A DNA stretch of 64,000 nt from JAPOXR01 sp965199765 (GTDB lineage Bacteria > Pseudomonadota > Alphaproteobacteria > Rhodobacterales > Rhodobacteraceae), in NCBI GenBank assembly GCA_965199765.1, contig CBDATC010000002.1:124001-188000 (forward strand). The letters are read 5' to 3'. The notes beneath the pieces were generated by a model that worked only from the letters and a program-made list of their open reading frames with translations, searched no databases and was not told where the DNA came from. A program made the position numbers and the translations under genes. Below are positions 45,678 through 54,649 of this stretch, piece by piece. Within the stretch, counting starts at the first letter, position 1. Each line of letters begins with the position of its first letter.

Positions 45678-46553
45678 ATGCCGTCAAACCTCCAATCTTC
45701 GTCGGTTACTAACGGCATCTTGATGACGATTGCCGGGATTTTTTTTGTCACTGCTATGGATGCAGTCGTCAAATCAATGTCCGGCACTTATCCGATACTG
45801 CAGTTGGTATGGGTGCGCTACGCGCTTCAAACACTCTTAACCTTTGCTTTGATCTGGCGGTATCTGCCGCAAGTGCTCCACACCAGACATCCGGTGCTGC
45901 AGGTGATCAGATCACTGTTCTTGTTTGGCGGCACTTTCTGCTTCTTCACCGGGTTTTCGAAAATTGAATTGGCGGCCGCGACCGCGATTTTGCAGACCGG
46001 TCCATTGTTCGTCGCCGTCGGCGCACATTTCGTGCTTGGCGAGCGTCTGGGCTTGCAGCGGATTTTGGGCGTTGTTCTCGGTCTGATTGGAACTTTGATA
46101 ATCATCAGACCCGGCACGGATGTTTTTTCGATTTATTCGCTGTATCCTTTGGCGGGATCCATCGGTCTTTCGGGATACATGATCACGACCCGATTTTTGA
46201 GCCGAGACGAAGATGTTTGGACCAGTTTCTTTTATACCACTCTTTTCGGTGCGATAGCGGCAAGCGCGGTTGTGCCTTTTTTGTGGCATCCTCCCTCATT
46301 TTCAGACTTGCCGGCATTTGCTGCAATTGGCATTCTCGGCACGGCAGGTCAGTATATGTTCATTCGCGCGATATTTTCGGCGGAAGCCACAGTTATTGCG
46401 CCATTTACCTATGTTTCTCTGTTGTTTGCCACTCTGTATGGAATGTTGTTTTTTAATGAATTTCCCAGTTTGTGGACGGCGTTGGGCGCGGCCATCGTCG
46501 TAGCCTCAGGGTTGTATGTTTGGTATCGTGAGTCACGGCAGCGCAGGTTCTAG
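45678..46553 (+). CDS. EamA/DMT-family membrane transporter
   Basis: 291-aa drug/metabolite-superfamily permease with about ten membrane helices in two EamA repeats. Features are FVTAMDAVVKSMSGTYPILQLVWVRY in the first helix pair, a Phe-rich third helix (FLFGGTFCFFTGFSKIELA), ERLGLQRILGVVLGLIG, and FAAIGILGTAGQYMFIRAI in the second repeat. Exports or imports a small metabolite, unknown which. AGGAAAAG stands before the ATG. The acyltransferase gene follows directly. Confidence 0.9.
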   Translation: MPSNLQSSSVTNGILMTIAGIFFVTAMDAVVKSMSGTYPILQLVWVRYALQTLLTFALIWRYLPQVLHTRHPVLQVIRSLFLFGGTFCFFTGFSKIELAAATAILQTGPLFVAVGAHFVLGERLGLQRILGVVLGLIGTLIIIRPGTDVFSIYSLYPLAGSIGLSGYMITTRFLSRDEDVWTSFFYTTLFGAIAASAVVPFLWHPPSFSDLPAFAAIGILGTAGQYMFIRAIFSAEATVIAPFTYVSLLFATLYGMLFFNEFPSLWTALGAAIVVASGLYVWYRESRQRRF

Positions 46554-46560
46554 CGTCGCA

Positions 46561-47514
46561 ATGGGTTTTTCTCTGGAAAAATTTGGACAACTCCGGAAGG
46601 ATGTCACTGAGCGGTTGGTTGATGGATTTATCGGTATTTCGATCCAACTATTGGGGTTGCTGCCGTACAAAACCCGTGTGCGCACCGGAGGATTTTTTTC
46701 CCGATTCCTGCTAGCCGCATTCAGTGATTACAAAACGCGCATCGAATCCAATCTGGAGAAAATTCACCCAAAGTTAACAATGTCCGAAAAGTCCAAGCTG
46801 GTTGCCGGCGTGCTGGACAACGTCGGACGAATGTTTACCGAATACTATTCGGGAGATGCGTTCCACGAAACTGCGCGAAGCTCAAGCATTACAGGTCCTG
46901 GGATTGAAGAGCTGACTGACGCACACCGGTCGGGTCGGCCGGTGATTTTGGCAAGCGGTCATATCGGCAATCCAGAAGCCGGCCGGGCCGCGCTGATCGG
47001 TCTGCTTCGAGAATGGGTGGCCGAACGCCGGTTATGCGACTCACCCGAGAGACGCGAAACGATTGAGCAAGGTTGGCTGATCGGCGGAGTGTACCGACCA
47101 GCAAGCAATAGATATTTTGAGCAGCGGCACAGCCGGGCATTCAAGGAAATCGGACCGCCTGCGCTAACAAAAACCACAATCGGCATGCGTACGCTTGTAT
47201 CGTATTTGCGGAGCGGCGGCTGGGTCATGATGCTTCACGATCAACACCACAGCGGTGGCCTTAATGTGCCGTTTCTGGGCTTGGAAGCACCGACAAGCCT
47301 TTCGATCACCAAGCTGGCGCTTAGACACAACGCATTATTGGTTCCATATTTCTGTCTTCGCGAACCCAATGGGATTGACTTTAGGGTGATCGTCGAAGAA
47401 CCAATTGAGCATTCCACGGAAGATGCGATGATCAAAGAATTGACGGCTAGCCTGGAACGGATGGTGAATGTGTATCCTGAGCAGTGGTTCTGGATTCATC
47501 GGCGCTGGGGTTAA
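46561..47514 (+). CDS. Lipid A-type lysophospholipid acyltransferase
   Basis: 317-aa membrane-bound acyltransferase of the LpxL/HtrB family, which adds secondary acyl chains to lipid A precursors. The HX4E catalytic motif is GHIGNPEAGR, followed by VYRPASNRYFEQR, GGWVMMLHDQHHSGGLNVPFLG and the C-terminal YPEQWFWIHRRW. An N-terminal amphipathic/membrane segment precedes the catalytic part. The ATG at 46561, just past the transporter stop, is preferred over one 45 bp upstream that would overlap it. Ends 10 bp from the converging thiolase gene. Confidence 0.9.
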   Translation: MGFSLEKFGQLRKDVTERLVDGFIGISIQLLGLLPYKTRVRTGGFFSRFLLAAFSDYKTRIESNLEKIHPKLTMSEKSKLVAGVLDNVGRMFTEYYSGDAFHETARSSSITGPGIEELTDAHRSGRPVILASGHIGNPEAGRAALIGLLREWVAERRLCDSPERRETIEQGWLIGGVYRPASNRYFEQRHSRAFKEIGPPALTKTTIGMRTLVSYLRSGGWVMMLHDQHHSGGLNVPFLGLEAPTSLSITKLALRHNALLVPYFCLREPNGIDFRVIVEEPIEHSTEDAMIKELTASLERMVNVYPEQWFWIHRRWG

Positions 47515-47524
47515 CCGCGGCAAA

Positions 47525-48703
47525 TCAGTCGCGCTCGACAGCGACAGCGGTCGCTTCACCCCCGCCAATGCAAATCGCTGCTATCCCGCGTCTAAGATTC
47601 AATTCCCGCAAAGCGTGCAGCAAAGTGACAAGAATCCGTGCGCCTGAGGCTCCAATCGGATGTCCCAACGCACAGGACCCGCCACGCAAATTGACCGTGC
47701 TGGAGCTCAATCGGAACTCACGCTGAAATGCCATGGACACCACCGCAAAAGCTTCGTTGACTTCCCACAAATCAACGTCAGACGCCCGCCAGCCCAGTGA
47801 ATCAAGCAAAGTCTGTGCGGCGTGGATCGGTGCGATTGTGAACTGACTGGGAGCAAGAGCCGCAGAACTGTGACCGACAATACGAGCGAGCACTGGCAGG
47901 TTTCGCTTCCTGATGTGCGCTTCGCTGGCGAGAATCAAAGCTGCTGCACCATCGGAAATTGATGAGGAGTTCGCGGCAGTTACTGTGCCGTTTTCACGGA
48001 AAGCAGGTTTGAGGCGAGAAATTTTATCCGGCATTGCCCTAAGCGGCTGCTCATCCTCCGAAACTATCTTTGAAACCCGCCGAGAATTTGTCTTCACGGC
48101 CTGTATTTCTGAGTCAAACATGCCAGATTCGGCCGATTCGAGGGCGCGTCGCAGCGAAAGCTTCGCATAATCGTCCTGTTCATCGCGGGTAAATTGATAC
48201 GACTGAGCGCAGTCCTCGGCGAATTCTCCCATCAGCCGTCCGCTTTCATAGGCGTCTTCAAGCCCGTCCAAAAACATGTGATCAACTGCCGCGGCATGAC
48301 CCATACGGGCACCGCTGCGGAGTTTGGGCAGAAGATACGGCGCATTGGACATGCTCTCCATCCCACCTGCGACGGCAATGTCTGACCTGCCCAACTCAAT
48401 GCTGTCTTGCGCGATCATCACGGATTTCATGCCCGAACCGCACATTTTGTTTATTGTTGTCGCTGGTACGCTGTTAGGAATACCGGCGCGGATGCTCGCC
48501 TGTCTGGCAGGCGCTTGGCCGAGGCCGGCCGCAAGCACGCAGCCCATATAAACTTCATCCACCGAATCGGGGGGAAGATTTGCAGCAAGCAAGCCGGCGC
48601 GAATGGCCGCCGCACCCAGTTCTGTGGCTGACATCTCCATGAACTGCCCTTGAAAACTCCCGATGGGAGTCCGCTTTGCGCTTGTTATGCAGACAGGTCG
48701 CAT
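47525..48703 (-). CDS. Acetyl-CoA acetyltransferase (thiolase)
   Basis: 392-aa thiolase that condenses or cleaves acetoacetyl-CoA and related 3-ketoacyl-CoAs. The acylated Cys is in NKMCGSGMKSVM, the C-terminal His in GGSCALGHPIGASGAR and the second Cys in AAICIGGGEATAV; EVNEAFAVVSM is also present. Length and motifs match biosynthetic/short-chain thiolases. It lies downstream of infC on the same strand and may be involved in ketone-body, polyhydroxyalkanoate or leucine metabolism; no partner gene is adjacent. Confidence 0.93.
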   Translation of the reverse strand: MRPVCITSAKRTPIGSFQGQFMEMSATELGAAAIRAGLLAANLPPDSVDEVYMGCVLAAGLGQAPARQASIRAGIPNSVPATTINKMCGSGMKSVMIAQDSIELGRSDIAVAGGMESMSNAPYLLPKLRSGARMGHAAAVDHMFLDGLEDAYESGRLMGEFAEDCAQSYQFTRDEQDDYAKLSLRRALESAESGMFDSEIQAVKTNSRRVSKIVSEDEQPLRAMPDKISRLKPAFRENGTVTAANSSSISDGAAALILASEAHIRKRNLPVLARIVGHSSAALAPSQFTIAPIHAAQTLLDSLGWRASDVDLWEVNEAFAVVSMAFQREFRLSSSTVNLRGGSCALGHPIGASGARILVTLLHALRELNLRRGIAAICIGGGEATAVAVERD

Positions 48704-48788
48704 GAAGTTCTTTGGGCGAGCAGGTGCCGATCCATCACAGGCGGGCCAATAATCAATTCGTTAGAAGAGCTTTATAGGCCCACCTCGC

Positions 48789-49337
48789 TTATTTGGCAGG
48801 AGAGACCACCATACACATTTGGCGGCCTTCAAGCTTGGGAATGGCTTCGACTTTACCAATTTCGCTGATGTCTTCCGCCACTCTGTCGAGTAAACCGCGT
48901 CCAATATCCTGGTGCGCCATTTCACGACCGCGAAACCGCATGGTCACCTTCACTTTGTCGCCATTGCCCAGAAATTGTTCCATTTTCCTGAGCTTGACGT
49001 TGTAATCATGTGTATCGGTGTTTGGTCGGAACTTGACCTCTTTGATATCGATCGTCTTCTGTTTACGGCGAGCTTCTGCCTCTCGCTTCTGAAGCTGATA
49101 CTTATGTCGGCCAAAATCTGTGATTTTGCACACCGGCGGTCGTGCCGTCGGTGAAATTTCCACCAGATCGAATCCGAATTTTTCTGCCAATTCTCGCCCT
49201 CGCTCCGGGGACATGATGCCCAAATTTTCTTTTTCCGGATCAGGTCCGATGACGCGAATTTCCGGAGCGGTGATACGCTCGTTTGCTCGGGGGCGAGTTT
49301 CCCGAGGCGGAGGCGCATTGTATGGTCTGCGAGGTAT
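48789..49337 (-). CDS. infC: Translation initiation factor IF-3, AUA start
   Basis: IF-3 checks start codons and splits ribosomes. The full homologous frame begins RRPYNAPPPRETRPRANERI and runs to MVVSPAK (182 aa), with PPVCKITDFGRHKYQ, KEVKFRPNTDTHDYN and MRFRGREMAHQ. No ATG, GTG or TTG lies at the family's N-terminus; the first TTG is 38 codons inside. An in-frame stop is five codons before an ATA (49335-49337), and AAGGA stands 9 nt before it. The gene thus probably starts at AUA, comparable to the AUU start of E. coli infC that lets IF-3 repress its own synthesis. Located after thrS. Confidence 0.92.
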   Translation of the reverse strand: MPRRPYNAPPPRETRPRANERITAPEIRVIGPDPEKENLGIMSPERGRELAEKFGFDLVEISPTARPPVCKITDFGRHKYQLQKREAEARRKQKTIDIKEVKFRPNTDTHDYNVKLRKMEQFLGNGDKVKVTMRFRGREMAHQDIGRGLLDRVAEDISEIGKVEAIPKLEGRQMCMVVSPAK

Positions 49338-49353
49338 CTCTGTCTGTCCTTCT
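49335..49353 (-). promoter_or_regulatory. Non-canonical AUA start and ribosome site of infC
   Basis: On the minus strand, AAGGA is followed by CAGACAGAG and ATA. The codon before the SD in this frame is TAA, so translation cannot start further upstream. IF-3 discriminates against AUA, AUU and AUC, which would make this a negative feedback site. Confidence 0.65.
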
Positions 49354-50033
49354 TACAAGATGCAATAGCCATATAATCCTTAAGTTTGCGAATTTCAACG
49401 ACAAGCTGAAGACGCTGCGCACCATTATGATTTTAAAAAATTAGTCAATGTCTCTGACATGTTCAAAAACTGTCTTTTCGGTAACGATCGCCGCCACCAG
49501 TTCAACAATATCTTTTGAAGCGAGCGATTTCCATCTATCCGTTGGCCGGCAGCTGTGTGCGGAGGAGTTCTCTGACCGCCTCGGCACCGGTCTCAGAATT
49601 GCGTTCAGGATGGGTGGCAAAGAATTGATTGTTCATTTTCCGGTGTATTTTTGCAAAATTGCTGCTGTTCATGCTCACGATAATGCGCTTGCCAAGTTTG
49701 AACGCATCAATTGACATAGAGACCGTGAAATGGCGGCATGGAATAGTGCGCACCGATTGATCAGCTGCTTGAACGCGCTGGCTTCAACCCCATTCAACCT
49801 AGCGTAGTTTCGGATCCTCCGAGATCTTAAGCTTTGACGGAAGAACGATTTTTCTTTGATCGCGCTTTGGCGATTCCGTCCCTGCAGTCAATTCGAAAAA
49901 GATCAAAGATGGCGCCGCTGTGCGCTGCCGTACCGAAATCAAGAGCTCAAACTTCTACCAGTGGAACCGCAAATGGAACTGGTCTGACCCGTCAGCTCAA
50001 CGAAAAGGTCGGAAAAGAGTGAAGAAAGTCTCA
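49338..50033. other. Long gap between thrS and infC
   Basis: About 700 bp where thrS and infC are usually close. Short open frames on both strands show no recognisable domain; a 59-codon leftward frame (MSIDAFKLGKRI...) inside 49535-49714 is the neatest but lacks a ribosome site. Probably decayed inserted sequence; infC would need its own promoter here. Confidence 0.4.
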
Positions 50034-51986
50034 TTATGTGCGCAGATCCGGTGGAATTGCTTCCATCGAAAGCTCTTCGATAACAGCATCAAGCGGCACG
50101 GTGGTCACGGATTTTGTGCCCAGTCGCCTTACACTGACGGTCTTACCTCTGACTTCCCGCTCGCCGACTGCCAGAATTATCGGAACTTTGGCCAGGGAGT
50201 GTTCGCGAACCTTGAAATTAATTTTCTCATTCCGACAGTCTGCCTCTGCCCGCACACCCGAACTCTGCAAAGCGTTGGTGACTTCGCGCGCATATTCATC
50301 GACCGAAGATACGATTGTCGCAACTGTCGCTTGACGGGGCGCCAACCAGAAGGGCAGGCGTCCCACATGGTTCTCAATCAGTATGCCGATGAAGCGCTCA
50401 AAGCTTCCAAGAATTGCTCGGTGCAGCATCACAGGGCGGTGTTTTTCTCCGTCCGGACCGACATAAGTCGCTCCCAGTCTTTCGGGAAGCACAAAATCAA
50501 CCTGCAGGGTTCCGCACTGCCAGTCCCGGCCGATGGCGTCCGTAAGGACGAATTCCAGCTTTGGACCGTAAAATGCGCCTTCGCCGGGATTCAATTCATA
50601 GCTGCACCCAGCGGCATCAGCGGCAGTTTTGAGCGCTGTCTCTGCAAGGTCCCAAACGTCATCTGAACCAGCCCGTTCTTTCGGCCGATCAGAAAACTTG
50701 ACGGCAAATTGCTCGAATCCCAAATCGGCGTAGATTTCGGACAGCATTCGAATGAATGAGGCGGTTTCGCTTTCAATCTGCGACTCAAGGCAAAAGATAT
50801 GTGCGTCATCCTGCACAAATCCACGTACCCTCATCAATCCATGAAGCGCACCGGACGGTTCAAATCTGTTGCAGGAGCCGAACTCCGCCATTCGAAGCGG
50901 AAGGTCGCGGTAACTCTTTTGCCCCTGATTGTAGATTTGAACATGGCAAGGGCAATTCATCGGCTTCAACGCGTTAATCCGGGATGTCTCGCTGCGCTCC
51001 GCATCAACTTCCACTAGGAACATGTGCTCACGAAACTTTTCCCAGTGTCCGGATGCTTCCCATAGGGTCCGGTCGACCACCTGCGGCGTGTTAACCTCGA
51101 CATATCCGTTCCGGGCTTGCTGCCTCGACATATAGTTTTGCAATTGCTTGTAGACTGTCCAGCCGTTCGGATGCCAAAACGCCATTCCCGGAGCTTCTTC
51201 TTGAAAGTGGAATAGCTTCATCTCTGCGCCGATGCGCCGGTGATCGCGAAGCCGCGCTTCTTCAATCAAACGCAGATGCTGTTTAAGATCTTTCCGGTTG
51301 CGGAAAGCGATGCCATAGATCCTCTGCAGCATTTGGTTTTGGGAATCACCACGCCAATACGCGCCGGCAATGCTGGTAAGTGAAAAGGCATCGGCTGGCA
51401 CTTGTCCGGTGTGACGCAAATGCGGACCGCGGCACAGATCCTGCCAATCTCCATGCCAGTACATGCGTATTGGCTGGTCCTCACCGATTGCTTCAATCAG
51501 TTCGACCTTGTACGATTCACCGAGATTCCGATAGTATTCGATGGCGCGGCTTCGATCCCAAACCTCGGTTTTGACCGGATCCCGCTTGTTAATGATCTGT
51601 TTCATTCTCGCTTCGATGACTGCCAAATCGTCCGGAGTGAAGGACTCTTCCCGATCAAAATCGTAATACCAGCCATGTTCGATCACCGGACCGATCGTAA
51701 CCTTGGTTTCGGGCCAAATCTCCTGCACCGCCCTAGCCATGATATGGGCGAGATCGTGACGAATGAGTTCCAAAGCCGATGATTCGTCGGCCATCGTATT
51801 GATTGAAATCGAACACTCGGAAGTGATCGGCCATTGCAGGTCCCAATGGACGCCGTCGATTAGCGCTGAAATCGCCTTTCTTTCGAGTGATGGTGCGATC
51901 CCCGCCGCGACTTCGGCAGCGGTGATTCCTTGTGGAAAGGACTGAGACCGACCGTCAGGAAATGTGAGAAGAATTGAAGAAGGCAT
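50034..51986 (-). CDS. thrS: Threonyl-tRNA synthetase
   Basis: 650-aa class II synthetase that charges tRNA-Thr. N-terminal TGS domain (DGRSQSFPQGITAAEVA), editing/second additional domain with HDLAHIMARA, catalytic core with MNCPCHVQIYN (zinc Cys), RMAEFGSCNRFEPSG, VRGFVQDDAHIFC and MLHRAILGSFERFIG, then the anticodon-binding domain (VREHSLAKVPIILAVGERE). The ATG at 51986 with GAGGTGA just upstream is preferred over an in-frame ATG 60 bp earlier. The second zinc His and Cys are present. A tRNA-Thr gene lies at the window's right end. Confidence 0.96.
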   Translation of the reverse strand: MPSSILLTFPDGRSQSFPQGITAAEVAAGIAPSLERKAISALIDGVHWDLQWPITSECSISINTMADESSALELIRHDLAHIMARAVQEIWPETKVTIGPVIEHGWYYDFDREESFTPDDLAVIEARMKQIINKRDPVKTEVWDRSRAIEYYRNLGESYKVELIEAIGEDQPIRMYWHGDWQDLCRGPHLRHTGQVPADAFSLTSIAGAYWRGDSQNQMLQRIYGIAFRNRKDLKQHLRLIEEARLRDHRRIGAEMKLFHFQEEAPGMAFWHPNGWTVYKQLQNYMSRQQARNGYVEVNTPQVVDRTLWEASGHWEKFREHMFLVEVDAERSETSRINALKPMNCPCHVQIYNQGQKSYRDLPLRMAEFGSCNRFEPSGALHGLMRVRGFVQDDAHIFCLESQIESETASFIRMLSEIYADLGFEQFAVKFSDRPKERAGSDDVWDLAETALKTAADAAGCSYELNPGEGAFYGPKLEFVLTDAIGRDWQCGTLQVDFVLPERLGATYVGPDGEKHRPVMLHRAILGSFERFIGILIENHVGRLPFWLAPRQATVATIVSSVDEYAREVTNALQSSGVRAEADCRNEKINFKVREHSLAKVPIILAVGEREVRGKTVSVRRLGTKSVTTVPLDAVIEELSMEAIPPDLRT

Positions 51987-52143
51987 GGCTTCACCTCGAA
52001 TTTCGACGCCTACGAAACGCCCGGTTGCGGGGAGTTCCCAATGCATAAGCGTTCAGCGGTAGTCAATTGAAATCTTCAAAGGAAACCACCGACTTCCTTG
52101 CCTTGCAGCATTCCAACTGGTAGCAAAACCCAGTCAATGCGGA

Positions 52144-53241
52144 GTGAATGTGCCAACAATCTATCTCGACCACCTCGTTAAGCGTTATGCTGACGTGGAA
52201 GTTCTTCATGGGATTGAACTTGAGATGGAGGACAATGAATTCACTGTGCTTGTCGGTCCGTCCGGCTGTGGAAAATCGACCACATTGCGGTTGATTGCAG
52301 GGCTTGAGACAATCTCGGAAGGTGAAATATGGGTGGATGGCGAGCCAGTTGGCCATTTGGAGCCCAAAGACCGCAATCTCGCCATGGTTTTTCAAGATTA
52401 CGCGCTCTATCCGCACATGAATGTCGCGCAAAACATTTCATTCGCCCTTCGCTTGGCGCGTCGACCGAAGGCTGAAGTCAACAAAAGAGTTCTTGAAGTT
52501 GCTGAAACCGTCGGCTTGTCGGAATTTCTTCATCGCAAACCTGGGGCGCTGTCAGGCGGTCAGCGCCAGCGGGTCGCAATGGCCCGCGCACTGGCCAAAA
52601 ACAGTGCGATATTTTTGTTTGACGAGCCGCTTTCCAATCTTGATGCCAAGTTGCGCGGACAAATGCGCGCCGAACTGGCCATAATGAGTCAGCGGGTTAA
52701 CAAGAATATGATCTATGTTACCCACGACCAGATTGAAGCCATGACGCTGGCCGACCGGATTGTGGTGATGCATGACGGTCATATTCAGCAGCAAGGCAGT
52801 CCGGAGATTCTGTTCAAACAGCCAGCAAACAAGTTCGTTGCCGGATTTCTCGGCACCCCGCCGATGAATTTTCTGGAAGGTGAAATCAACGAAAGAGACG
52901 GAAACATCCTGATCTGTGGGGATGGATTTTCACTTCGTTTAAACAGCGAAATGGCGAAGGTAGCCCTCGCTCACAGCCATAAGAAGCTGACCTTAGGAAT
53001 TCGTCCGACGGATCTTAGCTTTGATCCAAACGCATCACCGGAAGAATCGCTGCTTCTGGATGTGTCGGTATCAGAATATGTGGGAGCTCATTCGGTTTTG
53101 TTATGCCAATGCGGCAGCGCGAAAGTGATGGTGGAACTTTTAGCGGAGACGCCGGTTGCGCTCGGTCAGACGCTAAAATTCGCGGTCAATGCAGAGCGCA
53201 TCCATTTGTTCGACCGGCAGAGTGGAGGATCGCTCATATAA
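52144..53241 (+). CDS. MalK/UgpC-like sugar ABC transporter ATPase
   Basis: 365-aa ATPase of the carbohydrate importer CUT1 class: GPSGCGKST, VFQDYALYPHMNV, LSGGQRQR, DEPLSNLDAKLRGQMR, THDQIEAMTLADRI, and a C-terminal OB/TOBE domain with FLGTPPMNFLEGEI. GTG codons at 52144 and 52150 are both possible; the second has GGAG at 5 nt. First gene of a six-gene operon with a binding protein, two permeases, a b561-like protein and an SMP-30 lactonase. CUT1 ATPases serve oligosaccharides, polyols or glycerol phosphates. Confidence 0.93.
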   Translation: MNVPTIYLDHLVKRYADVEVLHGIELEMEDNEFTVLVGPSGCGKSTTLRLIAGLETISEGEIWVDGEPVGHLEPKDRNLAMVFQDYALYPHMNVAQNISFALRLARRPKAEVNKRVLEVAETVGLSEFLHRKPGALSGGQRQRVAMARALAKNSAIFLFDEPLSNLDAKLRGQMRAELAIMSQRVNKNMIYVTHDQIEAMTLADRIVVMHDGHIQQQGSPEILFKQPANKFVAGFLGTPPMNFLEGEINERDGNILICGDGFSLRLNSEMAKVALAHSHKKLTLGIRPTDLSFDPNASPEESLLLDVSVSEYVGAHSVLLCQCGSAKVMVELLAETPVALGQTLKFAVNAERIHLFDRQSGGSLI

Positions 53242-53269
53242 GTTTATTTTGTTTCAGAAGGAGGAAATC

Positions 53270-54598
53270 ATGAAACAACTTAAGAGGACGCTCGTAAGTG
53301 CGGGCAGCATAGCCGTGCTCGCGGCCGGGACGGCGTTTGCCAACCCATATGCCGAATATGAAGGCACAACGCTGATTGTGAATTTTCCAGCTCACCCGCA
53401 CTTCGATGCAGTGATGAAAATACTGCCTGAATTTACCAAGGAAACTGGCATTGAAGTGGAAGTTGACCAGCTTCCCTATCTCAAAATGCGCGAGCGGCAA
53501 ACCTTGGAACTTGCGCAAGACGAAGGCGAATATGATCTGATCGCTTACGTGGTTTTTTCGAAGGCCGACTATGTTTACGCTGGCCAGCTTGAGAATCTGG
53601 CCAAATACTACATGAACCCTCAACTCACCGATCCGAATTATGACTCGGATGACTTGATCGACGGCTATGTCTACAACATTGGATTCGCCGGCGGGAAAAA
53701 GGGATACCTTGAGGGAAAAACCGGGTCGCTTTTTGGTATTCCCTATGGATCAGAAACCTCAATACTAGGATATCGCAAAGACGTTTTCGAAAAGCACGGA
53801 CTTGAAGTGCCTGAAACCTATGACGAGATGCTTGAACTCGCCTGCAAGATTCCGGAACTCGAATCGGGTATGGGCGGCGTTGCTTCGCGGGCGGCGTCTG
53901 GACACCATGCCAGTCATGCTTTTCTGCTGCATCTCGCACCGCTCGGCGGCCGGATTTTTGACGACAGTTGGAATCCGATCGTAAATAACGAGGCCGGAGT
54001 GGCTGCGGCAAACGCGCTGAAAACGATTGTCGATTGCGGGCCGGAAGGGGCAACGAATTTTGGCTTTGGCGAAGCGCTCGGCAGTTTTCTGAATGGTGAT
54101 ACGGCCATGTTCTTGGATACGACAGTTGTTGCAGGGCAGATCAACGACCCAAAAAAATCCAATGTTGTTGGCAAAGTCGGTTGGGCGCTGCACCCAATGG
54201 GAGTCCGCCGCGGCAGCCAAACCGGCGGTTTCGGCATTGGCATTCCTTCGAACGCCGAGCAAAAAGAGGCGGCTTTCCTTTTGATGCAATGGCTGACTTC
54301 GAAGAAAGGCGACAAGCTGGTGGCTCTCGCAGGTGGAAATCCCTCGCGATTCTCAACGCATGCCGATCCAGAAGTGAACGCGAAATTTCCGCATATGGCG
54401 ACTTTCGGCGAAGCGCTGCAGTTTGCCGACCCAGACTGGCGTCCCATCATTCCGGTTTGGGGTAAGATCAATGCTGATTTGGGCACGACATTGTCCAAGG
54501 TGCTGACAGAAAATCTAGACATCCAAACAGCGCTTGATGGTGTTGCCGAGCGCACCCGGGCTATCATGGAAGAGGCTGGGTATTACACTTGGAACTGA
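53270..54598 (+). CDS. ABC sugar-binding protein, family 1
   Basis: 442-aa extracytoplasmic solute receptor of the maltose-binding class, starting with a signal peptide (MKQLKRTLVSAGSIAVLAAGTAFA). The mature part includes FTKETGIEVEVDQLPY, YDLIAYVVFSKADYVYAG, GIPYGSETSILGYRKDVFEKHGL, GDTAMFLDTT and ASKKGDKL-like TSKKGDKLVALAGG near the C-terminus, all common to this family. AGGAGG precedes the ATG. Serves the two permeases that follow. Sugar or polyol ligand unknown. Confidence 0.93.
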   Translation: MKQLKRTLVSAGSIAVLAAGTAFANPYAEYEGTTLIVNFPAHPHFDAVMKILPEFTKETGIEVEVDQLPYLKMRERQTLELAQDEGEYDLIAYVVFSKADYVYAGQLENLAKYYMNPQLTDPNYDSDDLIDGYVYNIGFAGGKKGYLEGKTGSLFGIPYGSETSILGYRKDVFEKHGLEVPETYDEMLELACKIPELESGMGGVASRAASGHHASHAFLLHLAPLGGRIFDDSWNPIVNNEAGVAAANALKTIVDCGPEGATNFGFGEALGSFLNGDTAMFLDTTVVAGQINDPKKSNVVGKVGWALHPMGVRRGSQTGGFGIGIPSNAEQKEAAFLLMQWLTSKKGDKLVALAGGNPSRFSTHADPEVNAKFPHMATFGEALQFADPDWRPIIPVWGKINADLGTTLSKVLTENLDIQTALDGVAERTRAIMEEAGYYTWN

Positions 54599-54611
54599 TC
54601 ACTTAAGCATT

Positions 54612-54629
54612 GGCGGGCTTCGGCCCGCC
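54612..54629 (+). terminator. TTCG-loop hairpin after binding-protein gene
   Basis: GGCGGGC-TTCG-GCCCGCC, a perfect 7-bp stem with a stable tetraloop, 13 nt after the binding-protein stop and without a T-tail. It probably protects the upstream mRNA so that the receptor is made in excess over the permeases. Confidence 0.55.
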
Positions 54630-54649
54630 TCTTGCCAAGTTTCGCTAGC

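Noticed and set aside
48950..49372. 140-codon leftward frame with an ATG start overlapping infC
   Set aside because: Tempting as the infC start because of the ATG, but it is in another frame and its translation has no IF-3 similarity; the IF-3 frame begins at the ATA.
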